Numbered from the stretch's first letter, positions 38,065 through 47,550 are shown. The stretch is 64,000 bases of DNA from Winogradskyella ursingii (GCF_013403975.1 NZ_JABFDH010000003.1:580647-644646), one strand, 5' to 3'. Program-made: numbers and translations. Notes: a model not told the origin generated them from the letters alone.

Positions 38065-38070
38065 AATGAC
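38047..38070 (+). repeat. Possible repeat across the ribD stop codon
   Basis: ATTCCGAATCACGTATAGAA (38047-38066), followed by TGAC, resembles dispersed TTCCGAA...TTCGGAATGAC elements of flavobacterial genomes. It covers the last codons of ribD. Pairing is weak (ATTC/GAAT only), so it may be chance. Confidence 0.3.
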
Positions 38071-38075
38071 AGAGA

Positions 38076-38687
38076 ATGATTAAAACACTAATTTTCGATT
38101 TTGGTGATGTCTTTATTAATTTAGACAAGCAGGGAGCAATGAGCAATGCCTTGAATCTGTTTAACATTGAGACTTTTGAAAACGATATGCTTACCGCCAA
38201 TATAAATTATGAAATTGGTAAAATTTCAACTTCGGAATTTATAGATTTTTACCTCACCAAATTTCCAGATCTTAATGCTTCGAAAATTAAAGAAGCTTGG
38301 AACTACCTTATTAAAGACTTCCCTCAATACCGATTGGAATTTGTAAAATCCTTAGCACGTGACGGCAAATACCAACTCATTTTATTGAGCAACACCAATG
38401 CCATGCATATTGACTTTATTAAAAGTAAAGTAGCATTTTATGAAGAATTTAAATCTTGTTTTGATGTATTCTATCTATCACAAGAAATTAACCTTAGAAA
38501 AGCAAACGCCAATGTCTTCAAGTTTCTACTAAAAGAAAATAACCTCAACGCTAATGAATGCCTCTTTATTGATGACACCAAAGAGAATACAGATACTGCA
38601 GAGAAAATGGGATTCCATGTATGGAATATTGATGAAACAAGCGAAGACGTTGTAGATTTATTAAGCATTAAAAAGGACATTTTATGA
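38076..38687 (+). CDS. HAD-superfamily phosphatase-like hydrolase
   Basis: A 203-residue HAD hydrolase of the YihX-like subgroup. Motif I reads IFDFGDVFINLD (nucleophile Asp), motif II LILLSNTN, and motif IV CLFIDDTKENTDTA. Relatives dephosphorylate sugar phosphates or FMN. Lying 11 bases after ribD, it could supply the still poorly defined phosphatase step of riboflavin synthesis; this is inference from position only. Overlaps the EamA gene by 4 bases. Confidence 0.88.
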   Translation: MIKTLIFDFGDVFINLDKQGAMSNALNLFNIETFENDMLTANINYEIGKISTSEFIDFYLTKFPDLNASKIKEAWNYLIKDFPQYRLEFVKSLARDGKYQLILLSNTNAMHIDFIKSKVAFYEEFKSCFDVFYLSQEINLRKANANVFKFLLKENNLNANECLFIDDTKENTDTAEKMGFHVWNIDETSEDVVDLLSIKKDIL

Positions 38688-39538
38688 TCTATCTATTGTT
38701 GAGCGTCCTTTCATCGACAGCCATTTTTGTTCTGTTTAAACTTTTTACAAAGTACAATGTCAATACGTTACAAGCCATTGTAGTCAATTATTTTGTGGCT
38801 TTTGGCTGTGGCATTTTTTTTACAAAGAACAGTTTGACCGTATCGGAAATAGTTGCGTCCAATTGGTTTTTTGGCGCTCTTTTTTTGGGGTTTATGTTTA
38901 TTGCCATATTTAATGTTATGGCGTTAACCGCTCAGAAAAATGGACTTTCCGTGGCATCTGTTGCCAGTAAAATGAGTGTGGTAATTCCTGTGATTTTTGG
39001 AATTTATGTCTTTAAAGAAAGTGCTGGCGCACAGAAAATCACCGGAATTATTTTAGCTCTTTTTGCGGTTTACCTTACATCCATAAAGAAAAAAGAGAAC
39101 GCAGATTTGAGCAAAGCCATTTATTTGCCCATATTATTGTTTTTAGGCTCGGGAATTATTGACACGTCCATCAACTATTTTGCTCCAGACGATAATATTT
39201 CACTGTTTTCGGCCACTATTTTTGCAATTGCAGCAGTCATCGGTACATGTATTCTGATCTACAAACAATTAGCATTGAAAAGCAAATTTGAATTCAGGTG
39301 CATCCCTTTAGGTGCACTTTTGGGATTTGTAAACTATAGTTCAATTTACTTTTTGTTGATGGCTCTGCGCATTAAGGATCTTGAAAGCTCTACTCTATTC
39401 ACTGTGAACAATGTTGCTATTGTGGCGTTTTCAACCCTTGTTGGATTAATGCTTTTTAAAGAAAAGATCTCTGTCAAAAACTGGATAGGGATAGCCATTG
39501 CATTATTATCTATTACCTTGGTAACATTGGCCAGATGA
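38684..39538 (+). CDS. EamA/DMT-family transporter
   Basis: A 284-residue membrane protein with about ten helices in two EamA-like repeats (around 1-130 and 148-284). Typical segments are SVASKMSVVIPVIFGIYVFKE and the matching second-half VNNVAIVAFSTLVGLMLFKE. It probably exports or imports small metabolites across the inner membrane; the substrate is unknown. Its start and stop overlap both neighbours by 4 bases. Confidence 0.87.
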   Translation: MIYLLLSVLSSTAIFVLFKLFTKYNVNTLQAIVVNYFVAFGCGIFFTKNSLTVSEIVASNWFFGALFLGFMFIAIFNVMALTAQKNGLSVASVASKMSVVIPVIFGIYVFKESAGAQKITGIILALFAVYLTSIKKKENADLSKAIYLPILLFLGSGIIDTSINYFAPDDNISLFSATIFAIAAVIGTCILIYKQLALKSKFEFRCIPLGALLGFVNYSSIYFLLMALRIKDLESSTLFTVNNVAIVAFSTLVGLMLFKEKISVKNWIGIAIALLSITLVTLAR

Positions 39539-40143
39539 ACACAAAGGATACATATAAAACCATTTTAAAACCTGCTGAGGGAGAGATTTTTAAAGATAAA
39601 AACAGTAAGTTTTATGGTTTTGCATTTCCGGTTATAGATGAAGATGAAATTAAATTACATATTGAAAACCTCAAAAAAGAACATTATTCTGCGAGACATT
39701 GGTGCTACGCCTATCAATTGGGACTTGACGATGCCACCTACAGAGCCAACGACGATGGCGAGCCCAGTAATTCTGCAGGAATGCCCATTTACGGACAAAT
39801 ACAGTCTTTTGATTTGACCAATATACTCATCATCGTTGTTCGTTATTATGGTGGAGTAAAACTTGGTGTCGGTGGTTTAATCAACGCATACAGGACTGCG
39901 GCACAATGGGCTATCGAATCTGCAAAAATTGTTGAGAAAACAATTGACGATAAATTTCAACTAAAGTTTGAATATAAGCACATGAGCAAAGTAATGCGAT
40001 TACTTAAAGAACATGATGCCGAAATAACAAAACAAAAAATGGAACTGGATTGTTTGTTGGAAATATCTGTCAGAAAAAGTACTAGTTTAAAAATTCTTGA
40101 AATTTTTAACAGTTTTTACGGAGTAGAAATCATTAGATTATAA
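39535..40143 (+). CDS. YigZ/IMPACT family protein
   Basis: A 202-residue YigZ-like protein. The UPF0029 core has SARHWCYAYQLGL, ANDDGEPSNSAGMPIYGQI and VRYYGGVKLGVGGLINAYRT, followed by a C-terminal DUF1949-like ferredoxin fold. Relatives bind RNA or ribosome factors, but the bacterial role is not settled. Final gene of the ribD-HAD-EamA-YigZ run, whose genes overlap by 4 bases from HAD onwards. Its end overlaps the converging thioesterase by 6 bases. Confidence 0.92.
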   Translation: MNTKDTYKTILKPAEGEIFKDKNSKFYGFAFPVIDEDEIKLHIENLKKEHYSARHWCYAYQLGLDDATYRANDDGEPSNSAGMPIYGQIQSFDLTNILIIVVRYYGGVKLGVGGLINAYRTAAQWAIESAKIVEKTIDDKFQLKFEYKHMSKVMRLLKEHDAEITKQKMELDCLLEISVRKSTSLKILEIFNSFYGVEIIRL

Positions 40144-40545
40144 CGAATAATTTTGCAGTTTGTCTAAAAGATATTTTGGGCATCTTGTCGGCCTATTCTT
40201 TTCTACATCTATAAAAGCCAAAATTGTATTACCTGTTGCTAATAAATCATCTTTTTCATTTGTCAATTCATAATTGAATTCGATCGATGCTGTCGGCATT
40301 TTTTTTAGTGTAGTTTTTACTTTAAGCACATCGTCGTAACGAGCTGAATTTTTGTAATTTATAGATAATGAAATTACTGGCAACATTATGCCGTCGGCTT
40401 CCATCCTGCGGTATGTAAGCCCAAACTCACGAAGCCATTCTGTACGACCCACCTCAAAATACTGTGCATAGTTGGCGTGATACACAACTCCCATCTGATC
40501 TGTCTCGCCATATCGCACTCTTAGTTTTGTTTCGTTAAATTTCAT
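40138..40545 (-). CDS. 4-hydroxybenzoyl-CoA-type (hot-dog fold) acyl-CoA thioesterase
   Basis: A 135-residue single hot-dog-fold thioesterase. The signature is RVRYGETDQMGVVYHANYAQYF near residues 8-29, with the catalytic Asp in ETDQMG. It hydrolyses acyl-CoA thioesters; relatives work with the Tol-Pal or fatty-acid pathways. The start is ATG 40545 (MKFNETKLRVRYGE); a longer frame from 40656 adds a basic non-conserved leader. It is divergent from dnaA, 195 bases apart. Confidence 0.9.
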   Translation of the reverse strand: MKFNETKLRVRYGETDQMGVVYHANYAQYFEVGRTEWLREFGLTYRRMEADGIMLPVISLSINYKNSARYDDVLKVKTTLKKMPTASIEFNYELTNEKDDLLATGNTILAFIDVEKNRPTRCPKYLLDKLQNYSL

Positions 40546-40740
40546 TTTAATGGGTCTGTTTAATAAAAAAATTGTAATTTTCAGTCGTTTTAAACATGGG
40601 GAAAAAATTCTGAAAATTCTATAAAATTTGATTTTTTTATTAAGAATTTTGTTCACATATTTGTCTCGTTAATCAACAAGGGAATTCTGCTTCTCTTTTT
40701 TTTTACTAAACTAACTAACGTCAAAAATCTAACTTAAAAA

Positions 40741-42168
40741 ATGAGTGTAACAGCACAATCTGTATGGAGTAATTGTCTTGAATTTATAAAGGATAATATA
40801 CAACCGCAAGCTTATAAAACTTGGTTTGAACCCATAGAAGCTGTTAAACTTACCCAAAATGCGTTAAGCATTCAAGTGCCAAGTAAATTTTTCTATGAGT
40901 GGCTCGAGGAACATTATGTAAAGATCCTTAAAGTAGCTTTAACCAAAGAAATCGGAGAAGACGCTAAGTTGGTATATGTCATAAAGATGGAAAACACTTA
41001 TGGCAACAAGCAACCATTTACGGAAAAAATTCCAAGCTCAAATAGGTCTGCTGTAAAATCACAAGATGTAGATGTACCTTTTAACAACAAAAGTCCAGAA
41101 CTAAAAAATCCATTTATCATTCCTGGTATTAGAAATGTAAAGATTGAGTCGCAACTTAATCCTAGTTATAGTTTCGAAAATTTTCTTGAGGGTGATTCTA
41201 ATAGATTAGCTAGAAATGCAGGTATTGCTGTGGCTAATAAGCCTGGCGGCACTTCGTTTAATCCATTATTAATTTTTGGTGGTGTTGGTCTTGGCAAAAC
41301 ACATTTAGCGCATGCCATTGGCGTAGATATTAAAGATAAGTACCCAGAGAAAACAGTACTTTATATTTCTGCAGAAAAATTTACGCAACAATATATTGAC
41401 TCAGTCAAGAAGAACAATAGAAACGATTTTATTCATTTCTATCAAATTATTGATGTTTTAATTATTGATGATGTCCAGTTTCTTTCTGGTAAAACTGGGA
41501 CACAAGATGTGTTCTTTCATATTTTTAACCATTTGCATCAAAACGGGAAGCAAGTCATTTTAACAAGCGACAAAGCACCTGTTGATATGCAGGATATTGA
41601 ACAACGTCTACTTTCTCGTTTTAAATGGGGACTTTCAGCTGAATTGCAGACACCGGATTTTGAAACTAGAGTTTCTATTTTAAAGAATAAACTTTATAGG
41701 GACGGTGTTGAAATGCCAGAAGAAATAGTACATTATGTTGCAAAGCACATTAAAACAAATGTAAGGGAGCTTGAAGGTGCCATTATTTCGTTAATTGCAC
41801 AATCTTCTTTTAATAAAAAGGAAATCACAATTAACCTAGCCAAAGACATTGTTGAGAAATTTGTGAAAAATACCAAACGTGAGGTTTCAATTGATTACAT
41901 ACAAAAGGTAGTTTCGGATTATTTTCAGATGGATGTTGGTACGTTGCAATCCAAAACACGTAAGCGCCATATTGTACAAGCGAGACAATTGGCCATGTTT
42001 TTTGCGAAAAAATACACCAAAGCTTCTTTGGCAAGTATCGGTTCTCAAATTGGCCAAAGAGACCATGCTACCGTACTGCACGCTTGTAAAACTGTCAATA
42101 ATTTATCTTCTACGGATAAGCAATTCAGAAAATATGTAGAAGACCTTTCAAAAAAATTATCGCTATAA
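40741..42168 (+). CDS. dnaA: Chromosomal replication initiator DnaA
   Basis: A 475-residue DnaA. Domain I opens with WSNCLEFIKDNIQPQAYKTWF. Domain III has Walker A GGVGLGKTHLAHAIG (Lys186) and Walker B VLIIDDVQFLSGK. Domain IV ends with the DnaA signature IGQRDHATVLHACKTVNNL, which binds the DnaA box. The 195 bases upstream show no cluster of DnaA boxes. Followed 12 bases on by the tyrosine phosphatase gene. Confidence 0.98.
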   Translation: MSVTAQSVWSNCLEFIKDNIQPQAYKTWFEPIEAVKLTQNALSIQVPSKFFYEWLEEHYVKILKVALTKEIGEDAKLVYVIKMENTYGNKQPFTEKIPSSNRSAVKSQDVDVPFNNKSPELKNPFIIPGIRNVKIESQLNPSYSFENFLEGDSNRLARNAGIAVANKPGGTSFNPLLIFGGVGLGKTHLAHAIGVDIKDKYPEKTVLYISAEKFTQQYIDSVKKNNRNDFIHFYQIIDVLIIDDVQFLSGKTGTQDVFFHIFNHLHQNGKQVILTSDKAPVDMQDIEQRLLSRFKWGLSAELQTPDFETRVSILKNKLYRDGVEMPEEIVHYVAKHIKTNVRELEGAIISLIAQSSFNKKEITINLAKDIVEKFVKNTKREVSIDYIQKVVSDYFQMDVGTLQSKTRKRHIVQARQLAMFFAKKYTKASLASIGSQIGQRDHATVLHACKTVNNLSSTDKQFRKYVEDLSKKLSL

Positions 42169-42180
42169 ACTTTTAGGATA

Positions 42181-42642
42181 ATGACACGTATTTTAATGGT
42201 ATGTTTAGGTAATATTTGCCGCTCACCATTAGCACATGGTATTTTACAATCTCAGATTTCAAATCAAAATTTTCATATAGATTCTGCGGGAACAGGTGCT
42301 TACCATATTGGTAACCCACCAGATCCCAGATCCATATCAGTGGCTAAAAAATACGGCTTAGATATTAGCAACCAAAAAGCCAGACAGTTTAAGGCTGAGG
42401 ACTTTGACGCTTTTGATATCATATACGCCATGGACAAATCTAACTATGATAATATTATTAAACTCGCAAGAACTAAAGATGACGTTAAAAAAGTAAAACT
42501 TTTTTTGGACGAAAACCCTTTAGTATCAGACAAAAATGTACCTGACCCTTATTACGGTGGCGAAGATGGTTTTGAAACTGTTTACAATTTAGTTGCTAAT
42601 ACTTGCAAATTAATCGTAAAGAAATTAAATCTTGCTCAATAA
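42181..42642 (+). CDS. Low-molecular-weight protein-tyrosine phosphatase
   Basis: A 153-residue phosphatase. The P-loop is VCLGNICRSP with Cys8 and Arg14, and the general acid is the Asp in VPDPYYGGEDGFE. It removes phosphate from tyrosine residues; in many bacteria it controls capsule kinases, but none is near. Likely co-transcribed with dnaA. Confidence 0.94.
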   Translation: MTRILMVCLGNICRSPLAHGILQSQISNQNFHIDSAGTGAYHIGNPPDPRSISVAKKYGLDISNQKARQFKAEDFDAFDIIYAMDKSNYDNIIKLARTKDDVKKVKLFLDENPLVSDKNVPDPYYGGEDGFETVYNLVANTCKLIVKKLNLAQ

Positions 42643-42705
42643 TATTTTGGTAAATATAGAACCTCACTTTTTTGTATCTTAGATAATCACCTAATTACTT
42701 TATCT

Positions 42706-44112
42706 ATGAAAAAGTTCGCTCTTGTTTTTGCACTTTTATTTGGTGTCCATGTCTTTTCCCAAGATTTAACATTACAGTTATTTGCTTCTAACCTTAATAA
42801 TCCCGTGAACATCAAACACGCTGGAGACGACCGTTTATTCGTGGCAGAACGAGGTGGTTTTATCAAAATAGTCAATGCAGACGGATCACTTGAACCAACA
42901 CCTTTTTTGGATATAGACGGCATTGTAAGCAATTCAGGTGGCGAACGCGGTTTATTAGGTTTGGCATTTCATCCAAATTACTCAAGCAACGGTTACTTTT
43001 TTGTAAACTACATAAATAATGATGGTGACACAGTAATATCAAGATTTTCGAGAGATTCCAGTAATCCTAATTTGGCCGATGATAATTCGGAATTGATAAT
43101 TTTATCTTACGACCAACCATTTAGCAATCATAATGGAGGAGATATGCATTTTGGACCAGATGGATTTTTATATATTTCATCAGGTGATGGAGGTGATGGT
43201 GGCGACCCTCTAAATAACGCACAAACCTTGAATAATAATTTGCTAGGAAAATTGCTTAGAATAGATGTCAATAATTCTAATGCTTCTAACCCTTATACCA
43301 TTCCAGCCGACAACCCTTTTGTTGGTAATACTAATGCTAGTGATGAAATATGGGTTTATGGTCTGAGGAATCCGTGGAAATTTTCATTTGACAGAACAAC
43401 TAGTGAGTTATGGATTGGTGATGTTGGACAGGGTGAAAACGAAGAAATAAATTTAGCCTCTAGTTCTGAAGCCGGTTTAAATTATGGTTGGAGATGTTAC
43501 GAAGGTAATGATCCTTTTAACACCACTGGATGCCCTCCTTCAAATACCTTAACATTTCCAATTGCAGAATACAACCACAATAATGATGGAGCTTTCAAAT
43601 GCTCAATAACTGGTGGTTATAGATACAGAGGTTTATTATTTCCAAATTTTGAAGGGATTTACTTTTTTGCAGACTTTTGCAGTGGCGAGATCGGTACCTT
43701 AATTTTCAACGGAACCTCTTGGGATATGGAGTTCAATACATTCTCTGGTAGTTGGTCAGCTTTTGGCGAAGACGTAAATGGAGAACTTTACGTTGCCGAT
43801 CTGGGCTCAGGTGATATTTACGCCCTTCTGGATGCAGCTGCACTAAATAATCAGGATTTGGATATTAACGACGTTTCTATTTATCCAAACCCTACCAATG
43901 AAAGTCTTTATATAAATTTTACGGGTAGAAAAAATAATACTCCATCTACTATTTCTATATTTAATTTGCAAGGTCAACTCGTAATCACAAACTATATAAC
44001 AGAAAGTAAAATTGAAAAAATTGATGTCTCCGGTTTTGCAAAAGGCTTCTATCTTTTACGTATAGAAACCGAAGATGGTTTTAACATGACACAAAAAATA
44101 GTTATAGACTAA
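42706..44112 (+). CDS. Secreted PQQ-type sugar dehydrogenase-like propeller with T9SS tail
   Basis: A 468-residue exported protein. Signal peptide MKKFALVFALLFGVHVFSQ is followed by a six-bladed propeller of the soluble glucose/sorbosone dehydrogenase family, with RLFVAERGGFIKIV, ERGLLGLAFHPNY, HNGGDMHFGPDGFLYISSGD and EIWVYGLRNPWKFSFDR. Residues about 390-468 are a type IX secretion sorting domain (VSIYPNPTNESLYINF, then GFYLLRIETEDG). It probably oxidises sugars outside the cell using PQQ or calcium. No PQQ synthesis genes are in the window. Its stop shares a base with the next start. Confidence 0.9.
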   Translation: MKKFALVFALLFGVHVFSQDLTLQLFASNLNNPVNIKHAGDDRLFVAERGGFIKIVNADGSLEPTPFLDIDGIVSNSGGERGLLGLAFHPNYSSNGYFFVNYINNDGDTVISRFSRDSSNPNLADDNSELIILSYDQPFSNHNGGDMHFGPDGFLYISSGDGGDGGDPLNNAQTLNNNLLGKLLRIDVNNSNASNPYTIPADNPFVGNTNASDEIWVYGLRNPWKFSFDRTTSELWIGDVGQGENEEINLASSSEAGLNYGWRCYEGNDPFNTTGCPPSNTLTFPIAEYNHNNDGAFKCSITGGYRYRGLLFPNFEGIYFFADFCSGEIGTLIFNGTSWDMEFNTFSGSWSAFGEDVNGELYVADLGSGDIYALLDAAALNNQDLDINDVSIYPNPTNESLYINFTGRKNNTPSTISIFNLQGQLVITNYITESKIEKIDVSGFAKGFYLLRIETEDGFNMTQKIVID

Positions 44113-44828
44113 TGAATTCTAACAAAGGGAAACTTTATCTAATACCAACTAGACTTGGTGACAATCCACCTTTAGAAGTACTACCAATTTCAATCAAAAA
44201 AATTATAGAGCAATTAGACCATTATATTGTAGAAAACGAAAAAACCGCAAGACGTTTTATTAAACGAATTTCGCCCAATAAATCCCAGTCTTCATTAGTA
44301 CTAAGAGTACTCAACAAATATACCACAGACCAAGAACGCGATACTTACCTCAATCCATGTCTTGAAGGTATTTCAGTTGGCTTGCTCTCTGAAGCGGGAT
44401 GTCCAGCCATTGCCGATCCAGGCTCTGATATTGTTAGTTTGGCACATCAATTAGATATACAAGTAGTGCCGTTGGTTGGACCTTCATCAATTCTTTTGGC
44501 TTTAATGGCTTCAGGTATGAACGGACAAGGCTTTACATTTAATGGGTATTTGCCAATTGACAAAAATGAAAGAAAATCCAAGTTGAAGTTGATGGAACGT
44601 CTATCATCTGAGCACCAACAAGCCCAGATTTTTATTGAAACTCCTTATCGAAACAATAAAATGCTTGAAGATATCTCCTCAGTACTTCAGCCACAAACTA
44701 GAGTTTGTGTAGCATGCGATTTAACTTTGCCTTCAGAATATATAAAAACAATGACCGCTAACGATTGGAAAAATAATAAAGAAGATTTTCACAAAAGACC
44801 TGCCATCTTTATAATTCAAAAAGATTAA
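44112..44828 (+). CDS. RsmI-like SAM-dependent methyltransferase (tetrapyrrole methylase fold)
   Basis: A 238-residue methyltransferase related to RsmI, which 2'-O-methylates C1402 of 16S rRNA. Motifs: GKLYLIPTRLGD at the start, GLLSEAGCPAIADPGSDIV, PLVGPSSILLALMASG, and IFIETPYRNNKMLED. It is shorter than classic RsmI (about 280) and differs at the N-terminus, so the exact target is uncertain. Its start shares one base with the dehydrogenase stop; its end overlaps the lysozyme-like gene by 4 bases. Confidence 0.85.
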   Translation: MNSNKGKLYLIPTRLGDNPPLEVLPISIKKIIEQLDHYIVENEKTARRFIKRISPNKSQSSLVLRVLNKYTTDQERDTYLNPCLEGISVGLLSEAGCPAIADPGSDIVSLAHQLDIQVVPLVGPSSILLALMASGMNGQGFTFNGYLPIDKNERKSKLKLMERLSSEHQQAQIFIETPYRNNKMLEDISSVLQPQTRVCVACDLTLPSEYIKTMTANDWKNNKEDFHKRPAIFIIQKD

Positions 44829-45478
44829 ATAAGAGCTTTTGCTTTCTTTTTAGGCTTGATTACAGAAGTATCGTATCCAGCAAATTTTTTAAGATAATGT
44901 TTTACTGTAGATCCGTAGGCGTCAGAAAAGTTACTTCCACCAAAACTACGTAAATACTTTTTAACAGTTCCTGGACCAGCCAAATGAGCGGCAGCTAATA
45001 TACCAGATTCTGTTACTTTTATTCCTCCTATTACTTTACCTTCAAAGCGTTTAATGTCTTTACGTAAAATCCATTTATTACGCTCTGTATTTGCAATAAA
45101 AGCTTTTTCCTGCAACTCAGGATTATATAAAAATTGATTTGGATTATAGATACCAATAAGCTTTAAAGTTTCTGCACCAAATTGATACTTGCCTAAATAG
45201 CCAAGTGTATTTACAGTAAAGTAATCTCCTTGAGATTCTTTAAACGCCAATGCCTCTTTAAACCCTTCAAAAGATTTACCAAGATTTGGGGTGTAAATTT
45301 TATAAGTTTCGGATGCATCATCGAGCATGGCTAGCTCTTTTGAAAAATTGTAATTCAATTCCAATCCTTCTGTGGAATAATCCTCAAGGTTTAGAGTTGA
45401 ATTTGGATATAATGCCAATGCAAGCATTAGACAAAATGAAAAGGGTAAAATAAAATTCTTAATGCTATTTTTATTCAT
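44825..45478 (-). CDS. Lysozyme/transglycosylase-like secreted protein
   Basis: A 217-residue exported protein with an N-terminal hydrophobic signal (FILPFSFCLMLALALYPNS). The core reads FKEALAFKESQGDYFTVNT, then GYLGKYQFG, ESGILAAAHLAGPGTVKKYL: the Glu-Ser of FKESQG with YLGKYQFG is the pattern of SLT-type or phage-type peptidoglycan hydrolases. Some relatives are named peptidoglycan-binding LysM proteins, but I see no LysM repeat here. It probably trims peptidoglycan. It has its own promoter box. Confidence 0.72.
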   Translation of the reverse strand: MNKNSIKNFILPFSFCLMLALALYPNSTLNLEDYSTEGLELNYNFSKELAMLDDASETYKIYTPNLGKSFEGFKEALAFKESQGDYFTVNTLGYLGKYQFGAETLKLIGIYNPNQFLYNPELQEKAFIANTERNKWILRKDIKRFEGKVIGGIKVTESGILAAAHLAGPGTVKKYLRSFGGSNFSDAYGSTVKHYLKKFAGYDTSVIKPKKKAKALI

Positions 45479-45538
45479 AACAGCCTATCTCTTTTATTGC
45501 AAAACATTTCCCCAAATAGCTTTGCCAAAATTCGCGTG

Positions 45539-45546
45539 CAAATATA
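45539..45546 (-). promoter_or_regulatory. -7 box for the lysozyme-like gene
   Basis: TATATTTG on the minus strand, 60 bases before the ATG at 45478. The leader would be about 54 bases. No TTG at standard spacing. Confidence 0.5.
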
Positions 45547-45598
45547 CAACTATTTTTCAATTGCTGAAAATGAGGCAATTATCTGTTAAAATTTTAAC

Positions 45599-46504
45599 TT
45601 AAAAGTAGATATAATGCCATTTTACCCGACCACGGTTATTAAATTCAAGTGCTGGAAATGGTATCTTAATTACGTTAAAAACGCTAAAAATAGTTTTTAG
45701 TACGTTAGAATTTGTCCTAATCCGAGTTAAATCGACATCCAAACTTAGATAAAATTGTCTAGTTCTATTTTGATCAGGAAACAGAGGATCATTGGCATCT
45801 CCTGTGAGCATTCCTTCAGCACCATAACCCAGTGCCAAATTCAACCAATTGGGTATACTTCCAGTCTTTAGAAATGAATTAACGTTAGCGCTTAACCAAT
45901 ACGTCTGTCCATTATAATCCTTTAAAAATTCTTCGGCTAAGCCATTACCTAATATATCTGGACGCTTTTGCGCAAATCTTGTCCTGTGGAAGGAATATTT
46001 TAGTAATATACGCTGCTCTTCCCAGAGTAATTCTTGACCAATATACAATCCCGTACCAGCTGCATTAGCCGCCATGTCTGACCATGAAAAACCCCATTCC
46101 TGAGAGAAACCGTCAAAAATTTCGACCGCTGTTAAAAATCCAAGACCCAAAGTGCCGCCATACAGTAGCTGGTCTTTTTGAGAAACACCTGCCCAATTTA
46201 AAGTGTTTGCACCTAATCTACCTAATTGATAGGATGAAAAGACGTGGCCTAACTTATCCATTTGCAACCACTCATTGCTATCATTAATAGTTTTAAAACT
46301 TGAACGTGGATAATCTGAGTACCATAGTTGATCTAAGCTCACAAGTGTTATTGTAGCTAAAGATGCTTCCGTAATCACAACAGTATTTCTTCGTTGCTTG
46401 TTTAAGCTATCACTTCGTTTTAAAAACGAATTTATCCCAGATTGGGAACTAACGGAAAAACTTATAAATAAAAAGCAAATGATATGATAGCGATGCCATT
46501 TCAA
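45599..46504 (-). CDS. DUF2279 family outer-envelope protein
   Basis: A 301-residue exported protein: signal peptide WHRYHIICFLFISFSVSSQ, then the DUF2279 core with MDKLGHVFSSYQLGRLGANT, FLTAVEIFDGFSQEWGFSW and DMAANAAGTGLYIGQELLW. The second half alternates aromatic strands and ends KWHYIYF, suggesting a small outer-membrane barrel. Function is unknown. It follows mltG by 2 bases in a leftward operon. Confidence 0.82.
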   Translation of the reverse strand: MKWHRYHIICFLFISFSVSSQSGINSFLKRSDSLNKQRRNTVVITEASLATITLVSLDQLWYSDYPRSSFKTINDSNEWLQMDKLGHVFSSYQLGRLGANTLNWAGVSQKDQLLYGGTLGLGFLTAVEIFDGFSQEWGFSWSDMAANAAGTGLYIGQELLWEEQRILLKYSFHRTRFAQKRPDILGNGLAEEFLKDYNGQTYWLSANVNSFLKTGSIPNWLNLALGYGAEGMLTGDANDPLFPDQNRTRQFYLSLDVDLTRIRTNSNVLKTIFSVFNVIKIPFPALEFNNRGRVKWHYIYF

Positions 46505-46506
46505 AA

Positions 46507-47550
46507 TTACCGGTTAATTCCCTGAGAAGAAAGATAGCGCTGATACTCACGTGCATTAACATTATGCTGGGAAAGTGTTTTGGCAAATTTATGGTATCCA
46601 ATACGCTTAGCGTCTGCTGCAAAATAGAGATAATTATGTTTTTCATAATTTAACACAGCATTTATGGCAGACATATCTGGCATGGCTATTAGACCAGGTG
46701 GGAGCCCTGCATTCTTATAGGTATTATATGGTGAATCAATCTCTTTATGGACATTCAATACGCGTCTTATGATTGTATTTTTATATTGAGGCAGTTGATA
46801 TGCTGCAAACTTCAAAGTTGGATCTGCTTGAAGCGGCATTCCAATTTTTAATCTATTGATATAAACGCCAGCGACTCTTGGTTGCTCATCTGCCTTTTTA
46901 GATTCTTCATGTACAATTGATGCTAAGGCTATAACTTCGCTTGGAGTTAAATTTAGCGCTTCCGCTTTTGATTTTCTGGTATCTGTCCAAAACCGATTGT
47001 ATTCTTTCAGCATTCTATTTCTAAATTCTTCTGCCGTCGTGTTCCAGAAAAATTCGTAACTATTAGGCAAATACATACCGAGAGCTGTGGCTTTTGAAAA
47101 TCCATTCTTGTTTAAAAAGGAAGAGTCTGTCATTGCTTTATATAGCGACACACTATCTGCCTCAATTTCACTAGCTACACGACCTGCCAATGCTTCTAAC
47201 GAATTTTGATTATTAAAAGCGAGCTTTAAGGGCAAGTTTTTACTTCTAATAGAGTTGATAATTTCATTATTATTCATGCCTTTTGAAAGGGCAAAACGAC
47301 CAGCCTTTATATTTGTGGTGTATTTTTTTTGATTTGCTAAGGCATCAAACGTATTAATATTATCCAAAAGTGGCACCAATTGCTTACGCACTTGATTGTA
47401 ATTGGCATTGGATGGGACATATATATATTCGGTTTGTTTGCTAAATTTGGTATTTGGTTTGAACATCGCACCATATATATAGAAGGCTATAACTGCAAAT
47501 ATGACTAGACCAATAATTGCAATGGCCCAAAGAATTTTTTTTATATACAT
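46507..47550 (-). CDS. mltG: Endolytic transglycosylase MltG
   Basis: A 347-residue MltG that cuts nascent glycan strands inside the peptidoglycan and so ends their growth. One N-terminal membrane helix (IKKILWAIAIIGLVIFAVIA), a LysM-like subdomain, then the YceG core with the catalytic Glu in SIVHEESKKADEQPRVAGVY and NTYKNAGLPPGLIAMP. Its ATG overlaps the GNAT stop by one base. Confidence 0.95.
   Translation of the reverse strand: MYIKKILWAIAIIGLVIFAVIAFYIYGAMFKPNTKFSKQTEYIYVPSNANYNQVRKQLVPLLDNINTFDALANQKKYTTNIKAGRFALSKGMNNNEIINSIRSKNLPLKLAFNNQNSLEALAGRVASEIEADSVSLYKAMTDSSFLNKNGFSKATALGMYLPNSYEFFWNTTAEEFRNRMLKEYNRFWTDTRKSKAEALNLTPSEVIALASIVHEESKKADEQPRVAGVYINRLKIGMPLQADPTLKFAAYQLPQYKNTIIRRVLNVHKEIDSPYNTYKNAGLPPGLIAMPDMSAINAVLNYEKHNYLYFAADAKRIGYHKFAKTLSQHNVNAREYQRYLSSQGINR

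Noticed and set aside
40546..40740. Possible replication origin next to dnaA
   Set aside because: Only one weak DnaA-box-like site (TTGTTCACA, two mismatches) was seen, with no cluster and no strong AT-rich unwinding repeats. In Bacteroidota dnaA is often away from the origin.
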